Assembly (NCBI GenBank): GCA_001595785.1
Contig: LSSJ01000006.1
Location: forward strand, 1-33,457
Direction of reading: 5' to 3'
Source: Euryarchaeota archaeon SM23-78
GTDB taxonomy: Archaea; Nanobdellota; Nanobdellia; Woesearchaeales; SM23-78
DNA length: 33,457 bases
A program made the translations under genes and the position numbers. The notes under the pieces were generated by a model. That model saw only the letters and a program-made list of their open reading frames with translations. It searched no databases and was not told the origin of the DNA. Shown here in pieces: positions 1-7,534 of the stretch (the first letter of the stretch is position 1; each line of letters starts with the position of its first letter).

Positions 1-1791
1 TCTTTTACAAGTAGCATCACAAGTATTCACTGGTTCACGCACACAAGCACCATTCTCACAACCATGCTCACACACATGAGTCTCTGAGCTAATACTACCC
101 CCTTCACAATAATACTCTACAACCGCACCACAAGTAACCCTACAATCCACTTGTTCACCGCCTTCAGGAATAGGACAAGCACCAGTACAATAAGTGCAAG
201 AATCAGTTTTCTTCACACCAGCTGCTTCAACAGTTCCTTGAACATAATAATTCCTTCCACCATCAGAATCATAGCATTTTTGTACAACTCCTCCTTTACA
301 ACAGCAGTGATACACCAGGGTTTTGCCTGTTGGATCTAGTATTGCTATCTCAGGACAGCCATCAGCACCAATATCAGTCTCATCAGAATAACACCAACCA
401 GCACTAACACTACCTCCACTTGTTGTTGTCATGGTTACTGGTCCTTCTCTGCACTTACCAGAAGCATAGCCTTCTCTTTTACATGTAGTATCGCAAATAT
501 CACCTACTGGTTTTTGCAAACAAGCACCAAGCTCACAACCATGCTCACACATATGAGTCTCTGAGCTAATACTACCCCCTTCACAATAATACTCAACAAC
601 CGCACCACAAGAAACCCTACAAGGAACAACCTCTTCTCCTTCTACTGTTACAGGACAAGCACCAGTACAAAGAGTACAACTATCAGTTTTTCTCTCATTA
701 CCAGCCTCAACAGTTCCTTGAACATAATAATTCTTGCCGCCGTCAGAATCTGTACATGCTGATTCTATACAGGCTCCATTGGAGCAACCGTTAGGACACC
801 TATAGATATCTACTGTGTAACCAGCATCTTTTGTGTTATCGCAGTAATATTCATAAATCCAAGGTTCTCCAGGATCAAGACCCACATGGCTTTTGCATTC
901 ATCAATTTTTATAGTCACCTTATTGTCAGAACTAACAGTAACTGTTCCTCTAGTATAATAATTAATCCCGCCATCAGAATCATAACATCCAGGGGTGTCT
1001 CCACATAATCTGCACAAATCCAAACTTAATTCTCTGTCTATCCCATTACCACAGTATCGAGCATAAGCTTTATCGCAAAATTCTTGAACAGTCTTATAAG
1101 TTGACTTTCCTTTGCCCAAACAATCCCTTAAGCAGTTGCAAGGATTCTCAAATTCCTCACACACACCATTACCGCAATTAATACATATACCAACAGGACT
1201 TCCACTAACCATGCCAGTATGATAACACTTATCTGCTACAGAAATCCTTGTATCCATACCTGCCTCCCACTCTGTAAGGCCTTGGCAGCAATGATCTGGG
1301 TAATCTTCAGTAAAAACCTTTGAGTAGCGCTCTCCTTCTTGTGCACATTCTCTTCTTTCACAAGTCTTGGGGCAACTACCTCCACAGTCAACACCAGTCT
1401 CATCACCATCCTTTACACCATTCTTGCAATGCCTAGGAACACATCTTTTATATTCGCACCCATCAGAACCAATGTAAGTCTCAATATCACTTCCTTCTTT
1501 ACATAGAATTTGAACTTCAGGGCACTCTACCTGGGTACAATCCCTTGGACAGGTGTGAGCATTCTCAGCACAAGGACACCCTGTGCTTAGACAAACCACT
1601 TCTTGGCATACTCCGTCACCACATTTGTCAACGCATATTTCTTCAGGATAAGTTGTTTTGACTGTAATCTCTGTTGGGCTTATCTCCACTACCTTACCTG
1701 TTATTGCAAAGCCAGAAACCAATGCAATGCTGGCAATCAAAAAAACAAGCATAACTAATGAACTCATTATTTTAGTTGAGCTTTTCTTCAT
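1..1791 (-). CDS. Secreted cysteine-rich repeat protein (partial, C-terminus beyond window)
   Basis: An open frame of 597 codons runs without a stop from ATG at 1791 to the window edge, so the C-terminus is missing. The first ~28 residues form a signal peptide (MKKSS, hydrophobic core, ALVSG), followed by AITGKVVE. The rest is rich in Cys and Gly. A block beginning C-x-DSDGG-x-NYY recurs at residues ~269, 346 and 506. The last two lie in tandem units of ~160 residues, and DNA at 1-280 is a close copy of ~475-760. Each unit contains short CxxxC and ETHxCEHGCE-type motifs. Disulfide-stabilised surface or secreted function is inferred; no catalytic motif is recognised. The start is supported by GGAGGT at 1799-1804, 7 nt upstream. 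Confidence 0.85.
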   Translation of the reverse strand, partial: MKKSSTKIMSSLVMLVFLIASIALVSGFAITGKVVEISPTEITVKTTYPEEICVDKCGDGVCQEVVCLSTGCPCAENAHTCPRDCTQVECPEVQILCKEGSDIETYIGSDGCEYKRCVPRHCKNGVKDGDETGVDCGGSCPKTCERRECAQEGERYSKVFTEDYPDHCCQGLTEWEAGMDTRISVADKCYHTGMVSGSPVGICINCGNGVCEEFENPCNCLRDCLGKGKSTYKTVQEFCDKAYARYCGNGIDRELSLDLCRLCGDTPGCYDSDGGINYYTRGTVTVSSDNKVTIKIDECKSHVGLDPGEPWIYEYYCDNTKDAGYTVDIYRCPNGCSNGACIESACTDSDGGKNYYVQGTVEAGNERKTDSCTLCTGACPVTVEGEEVVPCRVSCGAVVEYYCEGGSISSETHMCEHGCELGACLQKPVGDICDTTCKREGYASGKCREGPVTMTTTSGGSVSAGWCYSDETDIGADGCPEIAILDPTGKTLVYHCCCKGGVVQKCYDSDGGRNYYVQGTVEAAGVKKTDSCTYCTGACPIPEGGEQVDCRVTCGAVVEYYCEGGSISSETHVCEHGCENGACVREPVNTCDATCKR

Positions 1792-1803
1792 TTTTAGGAC
1801 CTC

Positions 1804-1819
1804 CTAGTTTTTAAACTAG
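1804..1819. repeat. Inverted repeat just upstream of the Cys-rich gene's Shine-Dalgarno site
   Basis: CTAGTTT-TT-AAACTAG has 7-bp arms and a 2-nt spacer. In the minus-strand mRNA it lies directly before GGAGGT, so it could be an operator or a small leader hairpin. The structure is seen; the function is inferred. Confidence 0.4.
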
Positions 1820-1843
1820 CTTTTAACATATATTATAGTATAG

Positions 1844-1855
1844 CTTATATAAATT
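1844..1855. promoter_or_regulatory. TATA element between divergent genes
   Basis: CTTATATAAATT reads as an archaeal TATA box on both strands. On the minus strand it predicts a start near 1820, giving a ~30-nt leader with Shine-Dalgarno site for the Cys-rich gene. On the plus strand it could serve the Cbf5 gene, although a second TATA-like site near 1943-1952 fits a leaderless start at 1977. Confidence 0.5.
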
Positions 1856-1976
1856 ATTTGTCATAATTTCAGATTACTTTGAAGTTATCATGAAAATAGA
1901 CCTATTTCCAAGATGTCAGAAACAAAGTCTTTGCCATAACATAATATTTTTAAGCAAAACCCTAATCTCTTGTGTT

Positions 1977-2957
1977 ATGCCCAACCAATTCCCTTGGATG
2001 AAGAAGAGGAAAGTGCTTGTTAAGAAAGAATCTAGCACTAGCCCTAAGTACGGGACCAAGCCAGAACAGAGAAGTATTAAAGAACTCTTAGAATACGGCA
2101 TTGTTAATATTGACAAGCCCTCTGGTCCCAGTAGCCACCAAGTCAGTTCTTATGTAAAACATATTCTTCATATAGATAAATCTGGGCATTCAGGCACTCT
2201 TGACCCAAAGGTTACAGGAGTATTACCTGTTGCTCTTGGCAGAGGCACCAGGATTGTTAACTCCTTGTTAAAAGCTGGCAAGGAATATGTTTGTTTGATG
2301 AGAATACATGAAGAGTATGATGAAAAAAAGCTTAGAAAAATATTTAAGAACTTGGTTGGTGAGATTGAGCAGGTGCCTCCTGTTAGGAGTGCTGTTAAGA
2401 GGCAGCTTAGAAAACGCACTATATATTATATAGATATAATTGAGATAGCTGATAAAGAGGTTTTGTTCATGGTTGGGTGCCAGGCAGGCACATATATTAG
2501 GAAGTTATGCTCTGATATTGGCAAAGAGTTAGAAACAGGGGCGCACATGCTTGAGCTCAGAAGAACAAGAGCAGGTCCTTTTGAAGAGAGTAATATATGC
2601 ACCTTGCAAGACTTAACAGATGCTTATCATTATTATTCTGAAGAAAACAATGAGAAAGAGCTCACAAGACTGGTGATGCCAATAGAAAAAGGAGTAGAGC
2701 ATCTTCACAAGGTATGGGTGCTTGACACTACTGTTGACACTTTATGTCATGGAGCTTTTCTTAATGTTCCTGGTATCTCAAAGATAGAAGAAGGAATCAA
2801 ACCAAATGATAGGGTTGCTATTATGACTCTTAAAGATGAGCTTGTTAGTATTGGAATTGCTCATATGAGCTCAGAAGAGGTTATGCAAAAGAATAAAGGC
2901 TTATTCTTAAAACATGAGCAAGTGTTTATGGAGCCAGGGGTTTATACTGAACACTAA
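1977..2957 (+). CDS. cbf5: H/ACA RNP tRNA/rRNA pseudouridine synthase Cbf5
   Basis: Catalytic subunit of the archaeal H/ACA ribonucleoprotein, which isomerises uridine to pseudouridine in rRNA and tRNA. The TruB-like core shows INIDKPSGP-type motif (here VNIDKPSGPSS), the catalytic motif SGHSGTLDPKVTG (Asp ~76), VPPVRSAVKR, and GTYIRKLCSDIG. A PUA domain follows from about residue 243 (VPGISKIEEGIKPND, AIMTLKDELVSIG). Length from this start is 326 residues, normal for archaeal Cbf5. The frame extends upstream to ATG 1890, but those 29 residues are hydrophobic, Cys-containing and unlike the family. A TATA-like ATATTTTTAA lies ~29 nt before 1977, so ATG 1977 is preferred. Confidence 0.95.
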   Translation: MPNQFPWMKKRKVLVKKESSTSPKYGTKPEQRSIKELLEYGIVNIDKPSGPSSHQVSSYVKHILHIDKSGHSGTLDPKVTGVLPVALGRGTRIVNSLLKAGKEYVCLMRIHEEYDEKKLRKIFKNLVGEIEQVPPVRSAVKRQLRKRTIYYIDIIEIADKEVLFMVGCQAGTYIRKLCSDIGKELETGAHMLELRRTRAGPFEESNICTLQDLTDAYHYYSEENNEKELTRLVMPIEKGVEHLHKVWVLDTTVDTLCHGAFLNVPGISKIEEGIKPNDRVAIMTLKDELVSIGIAHMSSEEVMQKNKGLFLKHEQVFMEPGVYTEH

Positions 2958-2983
2958 GAAAAAAAAATAGAAAAAGAAAAATC

Positions 2984-3394
2984 TTAAAGACTCTTAAACC
3001 AATCTATTGCTAGTTCACCAATTACTGGCAGAGGCTTTTGCTTGTTACTAGCTGCATTTACAATACCAAAAATCCATAGTATGAACACAGCCAAACCACC
3101 CAATCCCAATATTAAAGTGCCTAGGAAAGGAATTATTGACAGAATACTACCAACAATATTAATAACAACAGATGTTATTAACAGCAAAAAAGATTGTTTT
3201 GCATAGTAAACAGCATAGTCGTTTCTGGGCTTAACAACCCACAAGGGAACAAAGAACAGTATGAGAAACACAGCGGATAAAATTGCCCAGAGCTTTCCTT
3301 CGTCAGAAACCTTAGCTTTAACTTCTTTTTTTGTAGCTACTTCTTTTTTTGTAGCTACTTCTTTTTTTGTAGCTACTTCTTTTTTCTTAGCCAA
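2984..3394 (-). CDS. Small membrane protein, DUF4870/Tic20-like
   Basis: A 136-residue protein. A lysine-rich N-terminus carries tandem KKEVAT units (18-bp DNA repeat at about 3322-3376). Three hydrophobic segments follow: LWAILSAVFLILFFVPL, SFLLLITSVVINIVGSIL and GTLILGLGGLAVFILWIFG. The motifs YAKQSF, IPFLGTL, GIVNAASNKQKPLPVIGELA match the DUF4870-type small membrane family, whose function is unknown. The upstream in-frame GTG (3403) overlaps the Shine-Dalgarno sequence, so TTG at 3394 is chosen: GGAGGT at 3402-3407 lies exactly 7 nt before it. A T-rich stretch on this strand follows the stop. Confidence 0.8.
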   Translation of the reverse strand: MAKKKEVATKKEVATKKEVATKKEVKAKVSDEGKLWAILSAVFLILFFVPLWVVKPRNDYAVYYAKQSFLLLITSVVINIVGSILSIIPFLGTLILGLGGLAVFILWIFGIVNAASNKQKPLPVIGELAIDWFKSL

Positions 3395-3401
3395 AAAAAT
3401 C

Positions 3402-3407
3402 ACCTCC
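3402..3407 (-). promoter_or_regulatory. Shine-Dalgarno site that selects a TTG start
   Basis: GGAGGT lies 7 nt before TTG 3394 and overlaps the in-frame GTG at 3403. That excludes the GTG as the start of the DUF4870-like gene. Confidence 0.7.
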
Positions 3408-3496
3408 CAAAGTATATCTAATTAAATTTCACCTCTTATAATGTATAAGAAGGTTCTCATATATATAATTTGTTGTTTTTTTAATTTTTAATTAAT

Positions 3497-3700
3497 ATTC
3501 AAAAATATTTTTTATTTTTGTTTTATTATGTTTTGATAATATTCAAAAATATTTTTGTTTTTGTTTTCTTAATTTTTGATTAAGATTCAAAAATATTTTT
3601 GTTTTTGTTTTCTTAATTTTTGATTAAGATTCAAAAATATTTTTTATTTTTGTTTTCTTAATTTTTGATTAAGATTCAAAAATATTTTTGTTTTTGTTTA
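3497..3700. repeat. Five tandem copies of a 44-bp AT-rich repeat
   Basis: The core ATTCAAAAATATTTTT begins at 3497, 3541, 3585, 3629 and 3674, i.e. a period of 44-45 bp. Each unit contains the palindrome AAAAATATTTTT. From the third copy on, there is also an ATTTTTGA/TCAAAAAT hairpin. The array fills the gap between the DUF357 gene and the promoter side of the DUF4870-like gene. It has no unique spacers, so it is not CRISPR. A role as replication, partition or transcription-termination site cannot be decided from sequence. Confidence 0.85.
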
Positions 3701-3711
3701 GAGCTTCTTTC

Positions 3712-4026
3712 TTAATCACTAGCAAACAACTCAGAATCATTAACTTTGAACAAGCCAATCCTTGCGCCCGCATCTAGCCAGGCATGAGCATAATTAATAG
3801 CTGCCAAGGCTAATACATAGTTGTCTTGCTCTCTGAAGTGCTTTGCATCTGAAAAGTATCTATTAGCCATGTCAAGAAAGTCTGCTGCTTCTTTGGCTCT
3901 TTTAGCATCCTTTTCACTTTCTTTAACTTTCTCAAGAGCTCTGCTAGTTATGTCAAAGTATTTATCAAGTCTTTTATCGCATACAAGATTAATTTTTTTA
4001 CCAGTCTTCTCTTCTTCACCACCCAT
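3712..4026 (-). CDS. DUF357 family protein
   Basis: A 104-residue soluble, mostly helical protein. The C-terminal half carries the archaeal DUF357 signature (NYVLALAAINYAHAWLDAGARIGLF), preceded by an amphipathic, charged helix (ALEKVKESEKDAKRAKEAADFL). The family is archaeal and its biochemical role is not established. ATG 4026 lies ~27 nt from the palindromic TATA box at 4050-4057, so the mRNA is probably leaderless. The gene is divergent from the DUF1385 gene and shares that promoter region. Confidence 0.8.
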   Translation of the reverse strand: MGGEEEKTGKKINLVCDKRLDKYFDITSRALEKVKESEKDAKRAKEAADFLDMANRYFSDAKHFREQDNYVLALAAINYAHAWLDAGARIGLFKVNDSELFASD

Positions 4027-4049
4027 AAAATATCTTATGGTACGTAACC

Positions 4050-4057
4050 TTTATAAA
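4050..4057. promoter_or_regulatory. Palindromic TATA box serving divergent genes
   Basis: TTTATAAA is its own reverse complement. It sits ~27 nt from ATG 4026 on the minus strand (leaderless). On the plus strand it predicts a start near 4078, giving a ~70-nt leader for the DUF1385 gene, just past the in-frame ATG at 4074. Confidence 0.6.
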
Positions 4058-4114
4058 GATTATCAAATAGAGCATGAATAAAATAGGTAAAAAGAAAAGA
4101 AAAATAATAACTGT

Positions 4115-4136
4115 GCTCGCTCGCTTTGCTCGCGAG
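4115..4136 (+). promoter_or_regulatory. Leader hairpin, copy A (22-nt repeat)
   Basis: A GC-rich segment, CTCGC (4116-4120) pairing with GCGAG (4132-4136), sits just before the purine-rich ribosome binding region GAGGGGGAGG and ATG 4146. The identical 22-nt sequence occurs on the minus strand at 20658-20679 upstream of the HIT gene. In both places the reading frame is open through it (residues LARFARE), but its presence before two unrelated genes indicates untranslated leader sequence. Confidence 0.7.
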
Positions 4137-4145
4137 GGGGAGGAA

Positions 4146-5033
4146 ATGAAAAAGGAAAAACCAGAGCTAATGGTCGGTGGCCAAGCAGTTATTGAAGGAG
4201 TTCTTATGAGAACTAAAGATAAATATGCTGTTGCTGTTAGAAAGCCTAATGAAAAAATTGTTGTTAAAAAAGAAAAATATGTTTCAACCACTAAGAAGCA
4301 TAAGTTCTTGGGATTACCATTTATTCGTGGAATAATAATTCTGGTTGAAACCGTGATTCTAGGCTACAAAGCCCTTACTTATTCTGCTAACCAGCAAATA
4401 GAGAAAAAGGAAAAAGGTAAAAAACAAGAACTAGGAACCCTTGAACTCATAGTCACCTTTATCATCTCAATCCTATTTGCCCTTGCTCTTTTCAAACTCA
4501 TACCCTTGCTAGTAGCTACTTTTTTTCAGAACAAGGTTGGAACAAGTAACTTAGTATTCAATCTTATTGATGGCTTAGCCAAGTTCGCAATCCTTGTTCT
4601 CTACATCCTTGCAATTTCTTTAATGAAAGATGTTAAGCGATTATTTCAGTACCACGGAGCAGAGCACAAAACTGTTTACTGCTATGAAGCTAATAATAAG
4701 CTTACAGTTAAGAATGTTAAGGACTACTCAAAAGCACATCCTAGGTGCGGTACCACTTTCATCTTAGTAGTAATTTTCCTAAGCATTTTGTTCTACTTAC
4801 TAATCCCTTTAGAAACTGGTTTTTGGCTTAAACTATTAATACGAATACTCTTCTTACCCTTAATAGCAGGGATTGGCTATGAGTGGATAAAGCTTACCAG
4901 CAAATACCATAACTGGCTTACTAGGATACTAGCAGCCCCTGGCTTACTTGTTCAAAAACTAACCACCCGGGAGCCTGATGATGAGCAGATAGAAGTGGCA
5001 ATCAAGGCTTTGGAAGGGGTTGTAAAAAAATAG
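4146..5033 (+). CDS. DUF1385 (YqhQ-like) integral membrane protein
   Basis: A 295-residue membrane protein with the conserved DUF1385 motifs in order: GGQAVIEGVLMR near the N-terminus, FLGLPFIRGI, FQYHGAEHKTVYCYEA, AHPRCGTTF, and near the C-terminus APGLLVQKLTTREPDDEQIEVA. Hydrophobic stretches lie at roughly residues 65-80, 110-130, 140-165, 205-225 and 230-250. The molecular function of this widespread family is not settled. The frame extends upstream to ATG 4074, but the predicted transcription start lies after it and the intervening residues are encoded by a repeated hairpin, so ATG 4146 with GAGG 8 nt upstream is preferred. It converges with the next gene, 3 nt away. Confidence 0.85.
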   Translation: MKKEKPELMVGGQAVIEGVLMRTKDKYAVAVRKPNEKIVVKKEKYVSTTKKHKFLGLPFIRGIIILVETVILGYKALTYSANQQIEKKEKGKKQELGTLELIVTFIISILFALALFKLIPLLVATFFQNKVGTSNLVFNLIDGLAKFAILVLYILAISLMKDVKRLFQYHGAEHKTVYCYEANNKLTVKNVKDYSKAHPRCGTTFILVVIFLSILFYLLIPLETGFWLKLLIRILFLPLIAGIGYEWIKLTSKYHNWLTRILAAPGLLVQKLTTREPDDEQIEVAIKALEGVVKK

Positions 5034-5036
5034 ATT

Positions 5037-5408
5037 TTAGTTATCTCTAAGAACCTTCTTAACCTCTCTCTTACTCACAAAACTCTCAGGGTTCCACACA
5101 TCCATTCTTTTCTTGAAACGCTCAAACTCTTCTATCTTCACACTTCTCTTAAGCTGGTTTATCACTTCTAAGATTGCTCTTTGAATAAAGCGAATCTCCT
5201 CCCTTATGTCAGCAACCTCTTTCTTAATAACAGAAAAATCCTTTGATAAACCTGCTTTCTTATCAATAATTCTCTTGGTCAAGCTATCAATCTCTGTTGA
5301 GATGTTACTCGCTGTTTTCTGTAGGATTTGCAATCTGAAAGACATGGTTTTAAGATAACCTGAGAGCTCCATCACCTCTTTTTTATCTATCTCACTCGCC
5401 ATAATCAT
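5037..5408 (-). CDS. Hypothetical helical (coiled-coil) protein
   Basis: 123 residues, almost entirely predicted helix. There are heptad-like stretches in the middle (LQILQKTASNISTEIDSLTKRI, then KKEVADIREEIRFIQRAILEVINQLK) and a short C-terminal segment FERFKKRMDVWNPESFVSKREV. No membrane segment or enzymatic motif is seen. Two starts are possible, ATG 5408 and ATG 5402. The gene is transcribed toward the DUF1385 gene and is monocistronic by position. I do not recognise the family; an oligomerising or scaffold protein is the most that can be inferred. Confidence 0.65.
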   Translation of the reverse strand: MIMASEIDKKEVMELSGYLKTMSFRLQILQKTASNISTEIDSLTKRIIDKKAGLSKDFSVIKKEVADIREEIRFIQRAILEVINQLKRSVKIEEFERFKKRMDVWNPESFVSKREVKKVLRDN

Positions 5409-5509
5409 AATAAATTATTTCAGGATTATAAATATTTTTTTATTTAGGGCATTACACCAAAAAGTTTTTATATTAATAGTAAGATTAAGTCTATAAAAGG
5501 GGTGAGGAT

Positions 5510-7534
5510 TTGCCAGAAGAGATTATACCACCAACACCGCCAGGTGAAAAGCCTGAGTATCCTAAAAAGGAGCAAAAGAAAAAGGGTTTTCTAGGATTAT
5601 TTAAGAAGAATAAACAAGATTTACTAGAAAAAGCCCCTATTCCTAAAAAAGTAGAAGAGGAAAAAGAAGATTCTGTAAATATTCCTGAAGATATTGATGA
5701 GATTAGAAAAGAGCTTGGCTTAGAACCTGCTCCTAGCCCACCTACAACAACAGAGGAGGTTGCGCCATTAGAAGAAGCTCCTGTAACACCAGAAACCCCT
5801 TCTAACCTAGAACCAACCCCGCCAGAAGATATTATTTCTGATATAGAACCTTCACTAACAGAAGAGGCTCCTCCTGCTCCTAAACCCAGATCTATTGAGG
5901 AGGCTGCTCCTGCCAAAGAACCTTTTTCTTTTGAAGATGAGGAACCAATGTTAACAAGCGATACTTTTCTTGATGAGGAGATTCCTGAACCACCAAAAAT
6001 AGAACCTAGAGAGGAGTTATCAGAGGAAGAGACTGAAGAAGAGCAGTTTGAACTACCAGATATTGAAGAGCCTTCACAATTAGAAGAAGGAGAGCAAGAG
6101 CTGGTGGAGGAACCCCCAAAGATAAAGCCAAAAGAAAAGAAAATAGAAGAAGAGAAGATAGATGAGGAGGAAGAACTTAAACCTTTTGATGTTGACTGGA
6201 AGGAAGAGGCTGAAGTAGAAAAACCTATAAAAGAAGAATCTGAGTTCATAAAAGAAGTAGAACACATACCAGAAACAAGAGAAGAACCCAAAGAAGATTT
6301 TACAAAAGAAGCAGAGCACATACCAAGAACAAGAGAAGAGCCTCCTGAAGAAGAGGTTAAGATAGAGCCAGCAGAGGATTTCATAGCAGAAGAATCGCTT
6401 GAGCAAGAGGTTAAGGGAATAGAAAAAAAACTTAGACACCCAGAGCCACACGAAGAAGCACAGCCTCTTGTTAAAGAGGAAAAAGAAGAAAAGGCAAAGG
6501 AATATGAAGCTGTCTTAGAAGAGCCAAGCGAAGGTTTCATCACAGAAGCATCACCTGAAGAGGAAATAAAAAGAATAGAAGAAAAATTTGCAAGAGGAGA
6601 ACAAGAAGAAATAAAAATACCTCCTCCAGTAGAGGAAAAACCAGAGGAAATTGAAAAACCAGAAGAAAGAGCTGAGCAGGAAAAAGCTTTGGAGGAGATA
6701 AAAGCAGAAAAAGAAAGAGCAGAGGAGGAGATTAGGCAACAAAAAGAAAACATAGAAAAAGAAAAACAAGAAATAACACAACAAAAAGAAAACATAGAAA
6801 AAGAAAAACAAGAAATAACACAACAAAAAGAAAACATAGAAAAAGAAAAACAAGAAATAATACAAAACATAGATTTCTTGAAAAAGGAAAAACAAGAATT
6901 AGAACACGAAAAAATACGTGTTGCTGGAGAGGCCAACAAGTACCATTTCAGGGAAAAACAATTGGTAAAAGAAAAAGAAGAACTTACACAAGAAAAAGAA
7001 CAACTAATAAAAGAAAAAGAAGAAGCAGATGAGCTATTCAAAAAAATACCTGTTATGAAAGAGGAACAAGAAGAACTAGAAAAAAAGTTAAACGAGCTTA
7101 ATGAGCAGATAAAAGAGTATGAGAAGAGAAATGCTGAACTTCTAAGAATAAAAGAGGATATCACAAGGAATGAAGAAGCCCTAAGAGAAGCACAGCAAAG
7201 ACTGAAAGAGACTGAGGAGAAGATAAAGGAAAAAGGCTTCTCTGCTTATCTTAAATCAGAGATACGAGGAGAATCTCTTATTCATCCAGAACTAAAAGAG
7301 GAAGACATCCTAAAAGCATCTCATCTTGAAATTTATAATAAAATAGATTACTGCAAAGAACTCATAAGAGACAGGCACTTGGAAGAAGCAAAAAAGATTT
7401 ATATGCAGGTAAGAGATGCTCATAATACCTTGAAACTTGATGAAGCAGAAAAAGAAATACTTCACACAGCAATAAGAGAATTATATGATGATATTAAGCT
7501 CGCAGAGATGGAGACTGAGAGGTATGAGTTTTGA
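5510..7534 (+). CDS. Large acidic proline-rich / coiled-coil protein
   Basis: 674 residues. The start is TTG 5510, with GGTGA directly upstream (5501-5505) and a TATA-like TTTTTATATTAA at 5465-5476. Residues ~1-40 hold a basic patch with KKKGFLGLFKK. Residues ~40-390 are Pro/Glu-rich and likely disordered. A long charged coiled coil runs from ~395 to 580 and includes three perfect 14-residue units (QQKENIEKEKQEIT, 42-bp DNA repeat at 6737-6862). A compact helical C-terminal domain (~580-674, SEIRGESLIHPELKEEDI onward) looks conserved. There is no signal peptide. Cytoplasmic scaffold or filament-like role is inferred only. It abuts rtcA tail to tail with no gap. Confidence 0.75.
   Translation: MPEEIIPPTPPGEKPEYPKKEQKKKGFLGLFKKNKQDLLEKAPIPKKVEEEKEDSVNIPEDIDEIRKELGLEPAPSPPTTTEEVAPLEEAPVTPETPSNLEPTPPEDIISDIEPSLTEEAPPAPKPRSIEEAAPAKEPFSFEDEEPMLTSDTFLDEEIPEPPKIEPREELSEEETEEEQFELPDIEEPSQLEEGEQELVEEPPKIKPKEKKIEEEKIDEEEELKPFDVDWKEEAEVEKPIKEESEFIKEVEHIPETREEPKEDFTKEAEHIPRTREEPPEEEVKIEPAEDFIAEESLEQEVKGIEKKLRHPEPHEEAQPLVKEEKEEKAKEYEAVLEEPSEGFITEASPEEEIKRIEEKFARGEQEEIKIPPPVEEKPEEIEKPEERAEQEKALEEIKAEKERAEEEIRQQKENIEKEKQEITQQKENIEKEKQEITQQKENIEKEKQEIIQNIDFLKKEKQELEHEKIRVAGEANKYHFREKQLVKEKEELTQEKEQLIKEKEEADELFKKIPVMKEEQEELEKKLNELNEQIKEYEKRNAELLRIKEDITRNEEALREAQQRLKETEEKIKEKGFSAYLKSEIRGESLIHPELKEEDILKASHLEIYNKIDYCKELIRDRHLEEAKKIYMQVRDAHNTLKLDEAEKEILHTAIRELYDDIKLAEMETERYEF
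6737..6862 (+). repeat. Three in-frame 42-bp tandem repeats in the coiled coil
   Basis: Units begin at 6737, 6779 and 6821 and encode 14 residues each, which is two heptads and so preserves coiled-coil register. Near-identity at the DNA level suggests recent unit expansion. Confidence 0.9.

Noticed and set aside
151-339. Plus-strand frame opposite the Cys-rich gene
   Set aside because: It lies wholly within the antisense of a long signal-peptide-bearing frame and has no supporting signals.
1890-1976. N-terminal extension of Cbf5
   Set aside because: Hydrophobic and Cys-containing residues are unlike any Cbf5, and a TATA-like site is placed for ATG 1977. Not fully excluded, since the TATA at 1844 could serve ATG 1890.
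3497-3700. Possible CRISPR array
   Set aside because: Units follow each other with near-identical sequence throughout and no unique spacers; no cas genes are present.
4074-4145. N-terminal extension of the DUF1385 protein
   Set aside because: The predicted transcription start lies after ATG 4074, family motifs begin after 4146, and the region is a hairpin repeated before another gene.
5491-7164. Long minus-strand frame rich in Ser and Phe
   Set aside because: It is the mirror of the Glu/Lys-rich coding of the 5510-7534 gene; GAA/GAG codons read as TTC/CTC. It has no ribosome binding site or promoter.
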